DNA of 64,000 bases from contig MU130386.1 of the NCBI GenBank assembly GCA_015039465.1, forward strand, positions 107,098 through 171,097, given 5' to 3'. This document shows, one piece after another, positions 23,399-35,800 of the stretch (positions are counted from its first letter, which is position 1; each line of letters starts with the position of its first letter). Below the pieces are notes generated by a model, which saw only the letters and a list, made by a program, of their open reading frames with translations, had not been told where the DNA came from and did no database searches. Origin of the DNA: Phlegmacium glaucopus. Taxonomy: Eukaryota; Basidiomycota; Agaricomycetes; Agaricales; Cortinariaceae. The translations under genes were made by a program, and so were the position numbers.

Positions 23399-25200
23399 AT
23401 GTCTCTCAGAGTGACTACAAACGAGCATACCAGAGTCAACTCTAATATCAAACCACTCGAACCATGGGTATTTTCTTCGGTGACAAAGCTAATTCCTGAG
23501 GGTGAGTATTACACTAGATCCCATTGTATATGCTGTGTACATATGCAACTCACCGATACTTCTCTTACACATGGCAATTGTAGAACAATATGTTGATCTC
23601 GAAGTGATTGATCTCTCAGAGTTTCATGGGTTGGATGACTCTATCCCTCCACCGTTGCGAGATCCAACTGATATCATCACTCGTACAATGAAGGCATTAG
23701 CCAATGTGGGATTCATCGTAATCAAAGGCCACGGGCTAAGTGACAAGCAGATCCACCACCAATTCTCCCTCGGAAAATTGCTGGCGGCTGTACCGGAGTC
23801 AGAAAAGCATGCTTTACACGCATCTATTAAGGAGGGTAGCTGGGCTGGATATAAGGTAAGTGGTTCTACTCCTTGGCATTGTTGTAGCTGATTCTTAATA
23901 GCCTCGAGGATATTATACTAGACCTAGCGATGCCTTCGATACACTGGAGGTAAATACCGTCGGTGGATCTTTCAGCGCCTAAAAGCTGATGGTCTTATGC
24001 TGTCAGCATTATGACCTCTATCCCTTTACAGCTCTGGAGTCTAATTTACCTCATGCCGCCAAACCATATCTAAGTGATTTTAGACAATTTATCGAGGTAT
24101 TTCTTGGATTATCACGTTCATCTACAGTGCCCTTTTTCAAATAAACATAGCATAATCACTATATTGTCCTACGGAAAGTCCTTGGAATCATCTCCCTTGG
24201 ATTAGGTCTTGAGGTTGATACGTAAGTGGTCAATAAATTCGAACCCAAGAAAACAGCTGAGGTACTAATATTGGCCATAGATTGTGGAAACTTCATCATC
24301 GTGGAGGTCATGCAAATGACGGAGCCCTTCGAGGTGGACTGGATGATAAAATCGAATGGAAGCATACCAAAGATCATCTGCGATATGCAATGTATCGTAA
24401 GTTATCCCATTACTGAATCTTTGTATTAAAGTCTCTCCATTACTTGTAGATCCTTTGGCGGAGGGAGATAGGGAGAAGAGCAAGCATCTTATGATACCTG
24501 GACACACTGACCTGTACGTTCTATCCACACCCCGAGCCTTTCATGTATTTACTCACGCACACATAGCGGATCTGTTAGCTTCCTGTATTCGCAACCCATT
24601 GCAGGATTGCAGGTGCAAACACCGGATGGGGAATGGCGCTACGTTCGACATTACCCGAATCATATCATTGTTAATTTAGGAGATTGCATGGAATTTATGA
24701 CGGGTCAGGTTCTCAAGGCGACGCCTCATCGAGGTAAGCTCCGTTAAATCATTATTACTTTTTTTTCCAGTGTTTAATCCTTCATATTTGTCAGTCAAGG
24801 AACCTCCTGGGGACCAGAGACAGTGAGCAGTTGCGCAAGCTCACTTTCAACCTACAAATTTTCTAAATGTGTTCGTTTATGCTAGCCTTGAGAGGCTAGG
24901 AGTCTTCTACTTTGTCCCGTTTCTACCAGATATTGTTTTATCGCCTCTTGATTGCCCTTCCCTGAGTGCCCTTGGGGTGAAAGATGTATTTGAAGAGTAT
25001 TATGCTCTAGGTGGGAAACCAATGACGTCCGAAGGTTTGTTCCCAGTCACAACTTAACTAGTCAGGATTGATTTGAAACTCGTCATTTAGAATGGTTGGT
25101 AGAACGTTCGAAGCTGGTCGGCACGACACGGGTAGTGCGCCAGAGCAAAGGAACTCGTGATGTTCTGGAGGAAATTCATTTCAGATATAATCCGAACTAA
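23399..25200 (+). CDS. 2-oxoglutarate/Fe(II) dioxygenase (isopenicillin-N-synthase-like)
   Basis: Eleven exons by GT-AG and frame: 23399-23501, 23584-23855, 23902-23949, 24007-24096, 24151-24221, 24281-24396, 24450-24513, 24567-24733, 24795-24822, 24886-25034, 25091-25200; total 405 residues. The N-terminal DIOX_N part is 'VIDLSEFHG' and 'ALANVGFIVIKGHGLSD'. The 2OG-Fe(II) core has the iron ligands in 'MIPGHTDLGSVSFLYSQ' (H-x-D) and the distal His in 'KATPHRVKEPP'; 'AGLQVQTPDGEWRYV' and 'IIVNLGD' are standard family strands. Such enzymes hydroxylate, desaturate or cyclise small molecules in secondary metabolism or catabolism. No biosynthetic partner genes adjoin it, so the substrate is unknown. 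Full length for the class. Confidence 0.92.
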
Positions 25201-27536
25201 TGCAGCGCCATTCTTTAACCAATATTTCCAGCACTCGGTAACGACAATTAATGTTCACGTTGCTTTTGAGATATGTTCACCATGATACCCTGTTGATTTT
25301 ACTGTAATATTCTTCTGGTAGTTCAAATTCTCTGTTTCTGTCGTTTAGTACCAGGTATTAGCTTATCATGATGAGTGCACATATGTTACATCGATTTCAA
25401 ATTACAGGGGTCTGGGCGCATGAGGAATTTACAAGCCGATGATCATAGCTAAGTGTTCTAGTGGATTTACAGAACGGCGTAGACCATCGACCACACGGCG
25501 GAGTTTGAATGATCAGAGATTTCGAGCTCCGAACGGCTGAACATTACAAAGTCGCTCGATATGACCTCCTCGCTCTTCCTTGAGCTGTCCCCACAACTTG
25601 AAACCTCCCAATATATCTGGTTCTACGCATCCCAACTGCAGTAACTATACTTCCGCTAATCATAGATGCATTTTCTGGTTTCGAATCCGCCCAAGCTAAT
25701 GGGTGGAAACGGGAAGTACGAGCCCATGTTCAGCAGCTCTTACCTATACAGCAACTTTGAGTGACGACCTCTCCATCTCCCATCGCCCCTTAAGTCGCCG
25801 CTCAATCCTACCCAACCATCCAAATCAACACCTTCGTTCGGTTTTGTAGACCATACGCTCCACATCAATGCCATGCTACCTCAATTATACGTCTCAAGTA
25901 AAAGTGCAGGCTCAGGCTCAGGTTTCTGCTACAGCTCGCCAGCACCTGTTGCTATTGCCCTACAATGGCTTATACCTCATCCTTTGGACCTCAGATTGGC
26001 GGCCGGTTAACGTTTCGGCTGGAAAAGGTACGGAGGCAGGCCACAAGTGTTGGCAGCAGGAAAGGCAGCCTGAACGAAGTATTAACAGTATCAATATCAC
26101 CAGCAACAGCAACAACAACAGGCCCATCGCGGGTAGGGGTCGAGCACCCTCTTTCTTCCATGCCTCCCGCTTCTTTTGCTTTGTGGATACGATTGTATCG
26201 CCTGCCATTGTATGTGGTGCGTTGTCCTTGCATATTCTTTTGTTGATGGACCTCTCGTGTATATGGCAAGCTTTGGATCTTGTACATCTCTTTTTGTACT
26301 CCCGCCTTCAATAAGGAAGCCGAAGTCTCTTTTCAATTCATTCTTTTTGACGACCCCATTTCTAACTAGAAACTAATATGTTGAAAACAAATTTAGCAAA
26401 TCAAACACTCTAATTCCTACGAAATATGGTGCACCTGAGAGACGAGTTTATTGCGAACATCAGAAAAGGTTTTTCATCGTCGAATCCTATCTTCAGGTAC
26501 ATACTATAGGGTGACAACTCATCCTTACCAGCCTCAAATTCCGTGATTGTTCCGTGATTGTTCGAATTGCTCATCCACTCGCTAATCCGACGCATATTCT
26601 CTTCAATTCCCTTGAGGCTACCATTAACTGCCAACGACAATACATCTGTCTTCGCGGGGTCATGTCATCCAATGGTGGAGGAATGGGTTCGACTCTCACA
26701 AGCGGTATACAAGATATTGCAGCGCTTCTACAACTTCCTCAAAACGGAGCAGTGCGAAGTCCAGGTCAGTTCAGCACTCGCCCGGGGATATCTTTACGCG
26801 GCAGTGATGCCTACTTCGATCCTCACAAGCTTTAGGATGATGCGAGCGGGTTTCAACACATTGGTCGCATGCTTCTCGTTCAGGCATATCGAAGGAGCGA
26901 AGATACGGGGAGGGAGAGAATCTCTCGTTGAGGCTGGTAAAGGCAGAAAGGAAGGGCGTTACATCGCCGAAATTCGAATGGATGAATTAATCAAGGTTGA
27001 AGGAATTCAACATTGACAAAAACCGGACAACTGGGGTATCCCACAAAGCCGTTGCTTGGAACGTTAAGATGATGGCTACGACCTCGCTCCTATGTTATAT
27101 ATCCATCGCTCCATATATCTATGTAAACCTGGGTACCGACAGCCTAATGAAAAGTACAAGATGCCAGATGTTCCCGATTCTTCGTGGTGCTGGATGCTTC
27201 ATCAGAGGACTGTATCTCCGACACTCAGCATGCCACTCAACTAACCGTTCTGTTGTACACATGTCTGAACCCCAGCCTCTCATAGCCAGCCTCAAGAGGT
27301 GGGCTCTTTAACATTTGTCGCCCACCTGTGCTCTTAGGCGCAGACGCTCGACACTGACCATATAGGCCACATACCATTCTCCCTTCACCAAGTTAAATAT
27401 ACACTTGCCTTACGCCACATGCCCACCAAACAAATTCCGCGATCTTCCACCCGTATTCGTGTTTGCATCCATAGTACTTGAAATCTCAAATATCATATGT
27501 CTCGCTGACCCAACAACAGTACACCTATCAATTGTA
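25201..27536. other. gene-fragment graveyard, no intact gene
   Basis: Several stretches look like former coding sequence but none forms a spliced gene. Examples: a plus-strand phrase 'FSGFESAQANGWKREVRAHV' near 25680-25750; 'VAIALQWLIPHPLDLRLAAG' near 25940-26010; a frame open at 26558-27016 (plus) with 'VYKILQRFYNFLKTEQCEVQ'; and a minus-strand frame 26640-26410. Stops and frame changes separate them. I do not recognise a family. Confidence 0.4.
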
Positions 27537-28031
27537 CTACTCGGGATCTGGATCGTCCTTGGTGTTGTGAGAGATTCCTACCGACCTTACGTTGCCCTGT
27601 AGCTTCCGAAGCATATCCACCACAACTTCGACCTCCTCCTCCACTGTCATCTCGACAACCAACATCTTATCTGGGTGTCGATAGGCGGCTTCTATTCCCG
27701 CAATCAGCTTGTCAACATCAATGGAGAGTCGCCCAACCACGTCCCTCGCGACGCTGGTCTCGCGTATCAACGCTTCCAGTTTGGTCACGGCATCCAATGC
27801 TGCGGGGCGGATATTACTATGCTGGTCTTCATTTCCAAAGAGTGTCTCCTTCCAGTCGGGAACCACTTCGGGACCGCCGTTGTCCTCTTTTTTGTCTTTT
27901 GTACGCCCTGAAGTTTGCAGAACCTGTCTTAAGTTGAGATTCCAAGCATCGAGGTTGTGTAACGTCTCAACAGCCTGGCTGAGAAGCACCTTGAGTTCGT
28001 CTTGTAGGCCTTGAACCCATGCATCTATCGC
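27537..28031 (-). pseudogene. coding remnant, start missing
   Basis: Minus-strand frame open from about 28031 to the stop at 27537, reading 'DAWVQGLQDELKVLLSQAVE', 'LEALIRETSVARDVVGRLSI' and 'EMTVEEEVEVVVDMLRKLQG'. It is helical with coiled-coil character, but has no in-frame ATG near its start, and an in-frame stop lies just upstream. Either an internal exon of a lost gene or a fragment. Family not recognised. Confidence 0.35.
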
Positions 28032-28186
28032 ATCTTATGGCATCGGGATCATCGACTGAAGGGTTTGAGCTTCTCGCCTCTGGGAAACCCGTCAAGGACT
28101 CTTATAACTCCAGCTAAGGACCCAACTAACGTATTGTGCGTTAACTACGCAAGCCGTAAGCGCGGGGTGCAACAAATATGACGAAA

Positions 28187-28538
28187 TTAATTCCCTACAG
28201 CGGACGAGTAACTCAGCTTGGACAGAGATTGGATCGTCACCCTTGCTTGTTTATCGTAGTTCCTAATAGCATCCATCATCAGCTGACTTTCGGGAGTCCC
28301 AATTGCGGCAAGGGCTGCTAAAATCTTCCCAATTTCTATGAATTTATTTGTAAAACCCCGGCACTGCAGACATATATCTGGGAATCTTACCAATTCTATT
28401 GTTCGCCATCTCGATTGGATCAGGAAGTTTGCTTGCAATTGGTTCAAGCGTGGACAACTCCCAACTCATCAGGAGTGCTGGAATATGGGTTGTGGTCTTT
28501 GGCATATCAAGTTGGAAAATACCCGCCCATGTCGCCAT
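28187..28538 (-). CDS. small protein of unknown function, possibly a fragment
   Basis: Two exons, 28538-28391 and 28335-28187, phase-consistent, 98 residues from 'MATWAGIFQLDMPKTTTHIP' to 'LSKLSYSSAVGN'. The splice sites (GTAAGA...TAG) are good. It has helical character ('IGKILAALAAIGTPESQLMM') and no signal peptide. It lies 5' of the remnant at 27537-28031 and may have belonged to the same gene. Low confidence that it is expressed. Confidence 0.35.
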
Positions 28539-29588
28539 CTTGACGAGGACTGGCGCCGCACGTATAAAGCTTACTTAACTCGTTCTCGTTCTCCATCGTC
28601 CCACCTCGGCCTTGTTCTCAGTTGGTTCTGATCTCTGTTACAACTATACAGAGTTAATTTGCTCATACCTGGCATGCACCCGGACATCTCTGTAGGGCTG
28701 CCTTCGGGAGACTACAATCTCCACGTTCTACTTTCTCCACGAAAGTAGAAGCAGAAAGCTCTCTACATTCCACTCGAGTTACCAGACAAAGGACCTGAAA
28801 AATCGAGTCTGAATCGCATTGCCATGTTCTGCCTTCTCTGGTAATGTTCTACCAGATTTCCTCACAAAGTCAATCACAGGCCTGGAGAAACACGATCTAT
28901 CTATTCTTCATAAGAAACAGAAATGGCTACGTGAATTCGAGATCTCCAAACCTCCAGCCCGAGATGGAATGGATCTATCAGCTGTCGTCGAGGCTACCTT
29001 AGTTTTGCACAGGAACAGCGGTCTGTATCGCACCAGAGGGAATTCTTTGGGAGAGCAACGGCGACAGATCCGGCTTTGGGCGATATATCATAAAGTCACC
29101 GGCGAACGCCGAGCCCATATCCGATAATGAATATTTTTATGTGTGGCCTTTTTAGCGATTGAGCGCCTGAGCCGTGAACGCGTGAACGCTGAATCTGAAG
29201 GGTCGAGCTGAGGGAAGTCGTTAATGAACCTGATAAGTGATCTACGTAGAACCAGAAGAATTACATAATGCAAATATCACAAATTAGATCTGCTGTAGTG
29301 AAGCCTAGCATATGGGGCTGCGAGAGCTGAGAGACTCATGTTAATGATCCGAAAAGAATTACTTGGTTGTACCTGGTTTTGCGCAGTGGATAAGCAAAGA
29401 TGTAAAGACACGAGGGCCGTGGCAAGCCCTAGTAACTAAGAAAAGTAAATATAGGACACGTGTGTCTAACAACATATGTAAAGCATTTGAAAAAAAGGCA
29501 AGTGGCTGTGATGTTACCAGAGAAGAGCAGATATAGTAGCCATAAACTGTATTCCATGGTACAGATATTGAACAGATCGAGAATTGCA
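28539..29588. other. gene-poor DNA with fragments
   Basis: Holds an open plus-strand frame (28819-29127) that is not recognisable and a 43-bp copy of PRP6 coding sequence (separate entry). The right part is the 3' flank of the P450 pseudogene. Confidence 0.4.
29046..29088 (+). repeat. 43-bp copied fragment of PRP6 exon 10
   Basis: Matches 22113-22155 in the PRP6 gene (codons for '[14 protein letters not shown]') with one mismatch (C for A). Flanks do not match. Same strand as PRP6, about 6.9 kb downstream. Confidence 0.8.
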
Positions 29589-29957
29589 TTACAAGTTGGA
29601 GACAGCACGCACAAGAAGCGGCATCTGATTCGAATTATTTGGATCCGTGACTCAGTGAGCAGCACAGGACGCTGGACACCAGTTGGTTTAGTTCCTAAAT
29701 CTTTGGCGGAAACCGCAAGGTCAAATTCAAAAGCCCGGATAAGCGTGAACAGCAGGATTTTGATTCTACCCACGCACAAAAAAAAAACAAATTTTAGAAC
29801 CCGACATTGAGACGGAAGATGAGCAGAGAAAAACATAAGACTCACTCTAAAAGTGAAAATCGATAACCGATACAAGCTCGGGATCCCCCAATAAATGTCA
29901 TCATGTTTGCCCAGACTCCAGGGACAGATGTCGCAACATCTGCATCAGCAAACCCGG

Positions 29958-31187
29958 GCCCTGCTATGGACCACTATGTAATGCTCTATAGCACCATAGT
30001 GCCATAGCATGGGTCCCTATTTCTGTAGTGTCCAGCAGACACTATATAGCACTACATAGCATCACATAGGGACTTCATAGCACTCTGTAGTAGCTCCTTA
30101 TAATTCCATAGTACTCTGTACTGAGCTCAGATAGTATTGGTTTATTTTTTTCCGGGTTATTTCTGGAACCATTTTCTTACTCAAAGCCAAGTACTTGAAA
30201 AAAAAAACTCTACGTATATTGTCCAACTACCTACAATGTACATTGTCTAATTACACATGTTACCCAATAAATAAAAATAAAAATAATGATACCCTGGTAC
30301 TCGTCATCCTCATCTGCAAGATGTGGGATACCTACGTGTTTCGGTCTTTTATCAGCATTCGGTCGCAAGAACAAGTAAGCCGGACGTACCCATAATGGTC
30401 GGTGAACGACGACGGAGTGTTTCCTTGACGCAACTTGAAGTATGTGTTGACGTAGGACATACATCGTCATCATCGTATGTTGTGGTACGTCGTGGTAGGT
30501 TGTTGTATGTCGTGGTAGGTTGTGGTAGGTTGTCTCGTTGTGGTAGGTTGTCTCATTGTGGTTGGCCAGCGTCGCCGCGAGTATGTGTTGATGTAGGACG
30601 TACATCGTCGTCATCCTACGTCGTGGTATGTCGCGGTATGTCGTTGTATGTCGTCCATTGCTTATCGTAGCTTTGATGTTGCCAACAATGTGGAGTGTAG
30701 TTAATAAAGAAAAAGAAAAAAGAAAAAAAAAGACGCATCTTCGTCATTGCTGTTCCCATTGTCAGAGTAGTGCATAGTAAGAACTCTGTTGAGGGGGGGT
30801 TGCCGTCGTCAGTGCCATGGCCTAAGAAAGAAAAAAAAAACCAAAGTAAGGTATTTACCGTTGTCGCGTTCATGGGTCGTCGTTGTCCAAGGTGACGTGG
30901 CAGGTGGAAGTGGTGATCTGTTGTGACCTGGTGATGTGGTGATGTGGTGACGTTGTTGAATGTTTGCAAGGTTTAGGGCTGGGCTGTTGAACTTAAAAGA
31001 AATGAGAAAAAAAAAATGAAGCTTACATAAACCAGGTATGGTAACAGCTACAAAGTATTGTGTAGTCCAGTGTAGTCCCGTGTTATCGCTACAGAGCAAC
31101 ACCAGCTGTCTATATAGTACTAGACAACGCTCCCACACTATGGGATGCTATAGGGCTTAGCCCATTTGTTATGGCGTGTTATGATTA
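29958..31187. mobile_element. 1.2-kb unclassified insertion in the P450 haem-proximal exon
   Basis: Bounded by the points where P450 coding stops and resumes. Flanks 'aaacccgg' (29950-29957) and 'aaaatcgg' (31188-31195) could be a diverged 8-bp duplication. The ends are rich in 'ctatagca', 'ccatag' and 'cactatg' words in opposite orientations, like degenerate terminal repeats. No transposase frame. It contains the minisatellite at 30475-30660 and several A runs. Class not determined. Confidence 0.55.
30475..30660. repeat. minisatellite of GTNGTGGTAGGTTGT-like units
   Basis: A run of short, variable units such as 'cgtggtaggttgt', 'tgtggtaggttgtctc' and 'cgtcgtggtatgt', flanked by two copies of a longer phrase 'tatgtgttgatgtaggacgtacatcgtc' (30439 and 30580). 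The open frame on the minus strand (NETTYHN repeats) is a product of this repeat. Confidence 0.7.
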
Positions 31188-32077
31188 AAAATCGGAGTTT
31201 GCTGATGCTGGAATATTTGCCCAACGCTCAGGTCTGAAAAGAAAACCGGTTGGATATCAATTGTGAGCGATATTTGATGACGAAACTAACTTGAACTCCG
31301 TGGAATCTTCCCCCCATATCGATTTATCTCGGTTGATGAAGACAATAGGTACCACTATCGACTGACCCTTTCTGACCCTACCTCACAGAGAAGGATGAAT
31401 TTAGAATATAATGGTTCCAAAATTGAATCAAACGCTAACCGAATTTCATTACGGACAATCCCTTTCCTGTCCGTGAATGGCTTGCTAAGAGGGATGCAAT
31501 CATCCTTCTTGGCAGCTCGCAGAGCAACAGGAACCGGCGGATAAAGACGCAAAGTCTCGCGTACGACGGCATATAGATAGGGCAATCCATTCAAATTGTC
31601 TACTGTTGGATTATCCGTAGATGCATCGAATACTTCTTGACGAAGTTTGGTTTGCGCCTGCTTATTTTGAGTCAGAGCATATAATGCCCATGCCATCGCG
31701 GTGCTATGTCAAGATTTAGAACATGGCGATTTCGGATTGCAGAATATTTGAGGAACGGACGGCTACCTTGATGTTTCATGACCAGCGATAATGAAAGTGG
31801 GGATCTCTGGGAGTATTTTGAGTAAGTGCATAGGTCTATAATCGGGTTTTTTATACACACGAGCCGGCACATCTTCATCCTTCATTCGTTGCGCTTCCGG
31901 TAGGTCTTGCATGGTATTGGCTTGAACTAATAGAGAAAGAATATCTTTACGGCGGCCTGACAATTTATTACTACGATTATCGTCTTCATGGGCAGCTTTA
32001 CTTTGCTTCAGAAGCTCAGATCCAATACGGCCCATTACAGCAGAAGCCTTTTTCGTCTCAGCGTCACTTGGTGCCGT

Positions 32078-32552
32078 TGTGAGGAATTGTTTCCGGGTGT
32101 GCGAGTATATGGGGGGGAAGTTGACTCCGTCAACTCTAATGTTCCGAATTTGTTGTTTTATTATTTCTTGATATCAAATTTCTCCATTGTTAAGTTTTTA
32201 TGTTCTGAATTGTTATGTTTTTCTTGTTGTTGTTGTTATTCTATTCTTTTTTTTTATATACTACAATATAACTACAGCTTTTATACCTTTAGTTTGTAGT
32301 ACTATGTTTTGAAAATGGATATATGGGAATCTAAGATCCGAGAATAAAAACGGAGAGGTAACAAATTTGTATGTAAGAATGGACTGTGTAATTTCGGAGT
32401 AATTTCCAAAAGGGGAATGAATTTGAAATTGATAAAATAGGAAATGTATGAATTTGGAAAATGTAACGCGGTGCGAAATTCCGTATGTGATATAATGAAT
32501 TTGAAATTATTAAAATAGTAATAATTCGAGGTAGGGAGAATCCCTCCTCACA
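32078..32552. mobile_element. 475-bp solo-LTR-like element in a P450 intron
   Basis: Begins TGTGAGGAATTG and ends CCCTCCTCACA, i.e. TG...CA with an 8-bp perfect terminal inverted repeat (TGTGAGGA/TCCTCACA). CCGT flanks both sides (32074-32077, 32553-32556), a 4-bp duplication. Removing it restores a P450 intron end 'ggattacag' directly before the codons for 'TAPSDAETKK'. AT-rich, no coding capacity. Confidence 0.65.
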
Positions 32553-32825
32553 CCGTCTGTAATCCGATGCAAATTAGAGGGTAAAAATGAGGTTAGAGAG
32601 GAATACTGATACGAACTAAGAAACGCAGAGGAGGACACATCGCCTTGAGCATTGGGATAAAAGTCGGTTTCGCTCCCGCCTTGAATATTGTTGGGGACGC
32701 TTCTTGATCTGATACCGCCACCACACCGAATTTTCTCACGGTTTCACCACTGTCGAACTTGGGGGCCAGTATCGCAGATTATAGAACAGCGTAGCACTAC
32801 TTTCATACTCTATGTGATTCACACA

Positions 32826-35800
32826 ATGTCGAATACCAGTAACACACAACCTCAGACCAGACAGAAAAGCTCCATAGCGACAGCGAAAAAAACGAGAAGA
32901 GAGCTAGAAGAAGTGGAAGGTTTTAATACGGACATCCATAACAAAGACCAAGCACTAATGTTATTGCGGGCCCGAGAATATCTCGTCCCTGGTGAGCCCA
33001 CCAATCTCATAGATCTCTCCTACGCCCTTCTACAGTTTGCCCACGGGGCAAAATTCACAAAGGCCACCACTGACATCATCAGAGCGTTCGCACTCGTAAT
33101 GACTGATACTGCTACACACCACATAGCCGAGGAGCTGGTCGCCTCAGTCAAAAAACAACTGATCGATCAAATGGAACTTTACAACAACCAAGTGGAGACC
33201 ATGAGGGACGCAGTAGAAAATGTAACTAAAGCAGCTAAGGACATCACCACATCCATGGCAGACCTCAAGGACGAATGCACAGACATCGCAGACAAAATCA
33301 CCCAAGTCTCGCTAGAGCTCAGCAAGAAGACCACAGAAGTTACAGCCACACAGCCCGCAACAGCACGGTCATATGCAGAAATCGCACAATCACAGCAGAT
33401 CCCCAATATACATCTCGCCGTTGTCACACGTGGTCAGTCCAACGACCTGCAATTATTGATGCAAAGAAATACTAGGAACATGGACTCAGCAACAGACAAA
33501 CTGACCGAGAAAGAATTGGTTGTTAAAGCCAACACAGCCCTCGAACTAATGGAGGACGACCTCGCAGAAAAACCCAGCAACATCAAATTCATAGGCGCAA
33601 AAAGAACAAGGAGCGGCGATATACTATATCAATTGACAACAAAAGAAGCAGCAGATTGGGTAAGACAACCCAAAATCCAAACGCAATTCAAATTGCACTA
33701 TGACGGGACCTCTAACATCAAAAGTCGACTCTTCCACATCATAGTGGAATTCGTCCCCACTACTTTCGAACCAAGCTTAGCTTCTACTCACACGAAAATA
33801 GAGGACGACAGTGGTCTAACCCCCGACTCCATCGTCTCTTCCAAATACATTAAACCCAAACAATTACGCAGTGCAACCCAACGAGTTGCGCATGTCATCA
33901 TAGGGCTCAATAATAAACAAGCAGCAAATCATGCCATCGAACATGGACTTTTCGTGGAAGGCAAGCGAGTCACGGTGCGGAAGCTTCTCCCGGAACCAAA
34001 ACGCTGCCTGAAATGTCAAAAGCACGGCCACCTCACACCGGAATGCAAAGCCTCAGCAGACGTTTGTGGTAGGTGCAGCGGGCTAGTGATGCCAAAGTTT
34101 GGTTCTGAACCGACGCAAGAACCGAGAACCGAAAGAACCGAACCGTCGGTTCAGGTTCAGTTCAGTTCAGTCCAGGGATTTTGGGCTGTCGGTTCGGTTC
34201 TCGGTTCTCACATTTCTAAAATTTTGAGAACCAGGTTTGAACCGGTTCAAACCAAACTTTCTGTCAATATTTTTTTCTAATTTTTCCGTGCAGAATTGAA
34301 TTTAAAATCTATAAAATATTGTTAGACGCCAGACAAGCGCCAGAACCCATATTTTGGGAGTCGGAGTTTTAAAAATCTCATTGACTCTCAGCTATCAACA
34401 AAACACAACAACGCAACGTGAACAACACCAGCGATAACGATGCTAACACCAACAACTCCCCACTAGGGAAGTTATTTTTGGTGAGTTTCTTGATTTAACT
34501 AATACAATATGACTATGAAATCACACAGGGATGACAACGATAAGCACAACAACAATAATCACAACAACAATTAGCACAACGATAACGGACATGGACACTA
34601 CCCCCTTCCAAGGTAATTTTTCAGGTTTTGATTTATTTCTAATGTAGACTATGACAGGTAAATGATGACGAACACAGATGCCGAATGGACGACAACAAAT
34701 GACAATGAACAAATGAACAACGAATGCCAAAAATGGATGAACGAACATAAACAAATGACAATGAACAACGAACCAAGGACAATGAATGGACGAATGCCGA
34801 GCAGAACGATGACGAGCACCCCTACTACCTTGGCCGGTATTTTTTTTTCTTTAAATTTAAATCTAATATAATATACTACAGACAAACAACGAACAACGAA
34901 CGCCAAAAATGAATGAACACCAAAAATGAATGAACGAACATAAACAAACGACAACAAATGAATGAACCAAAGACAACAAATGGACAAATCAAAGATAATA
35001 CCACGACAACCGCGACCGCTATCTTTGACACCACCACCCGCAGCAACGTCCCTCATAGAAATGGCTCTCGCTATATCCGATCCTAGAATGATGTTCGACA
35101 TGACAACTTTGACCGCCGCTTTTCCCGATTCCATTACCGTTGATACCAGCTGATAACGAGGATATTAGTTATCCTGGTCCCGTTCCACCATCGGACGATG
35201 TATGATACTTAAGTTCTAATTATCAGAACGATGACAACAACAGATGACGAATGAATGAATGAATGACGACTTAACACAAACAAACGATGATGAATGCATG
35301 AATGAATGGACAACGGACGGATGACAAACGAATGGACGGACAACAAACGAACATGAACAAACGACGACGACAAATGGATGAAGGAATGATGAACAAACAA
35401 ACAAACGACGAATGAACATAGACACACAACTGTTTAACACATCAAAAGATGAGGTGTGTTTGAACCTTATGTATTATGTATGATGGCTACTGAATGTCAA
35501 TCTACTGGAATAGATATAAGTTGTAAACCTGGAAACTCGACAATGAATGAACGGACGTCGAATGAACAAGGTTTTTTTTTCTATTTAAATATACTATAAC
35601 AACAACCACCCAATGACAGCATCCATGCTAGGAGCATACTAGTAGTAGACTAGTAGTAGCTTGTTAAATAAAGCAAATTACAATATAATATAATTTAAAG
35701 GTTTTTATTATCGGTTCAGCGGTTCGAACCGGTTCTAGAACCGGACAGAACTGACAGAACCGGTTCTATTGGTTCTGGTTCTGGTTCCGGTTCAGTTCAA

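Noticed and set aside
30231..30614. Frame with NETTYHN repeats
   Set aside because: It is read from the minisatellite at 30475-30660; no splice or start support.
34649..35134. 161-residue minus-strand frame inside the hAT element
   Set aside because: Composition is driven by AACGAATGAA-type repeats; there is no transposase motif and no homologue I know.
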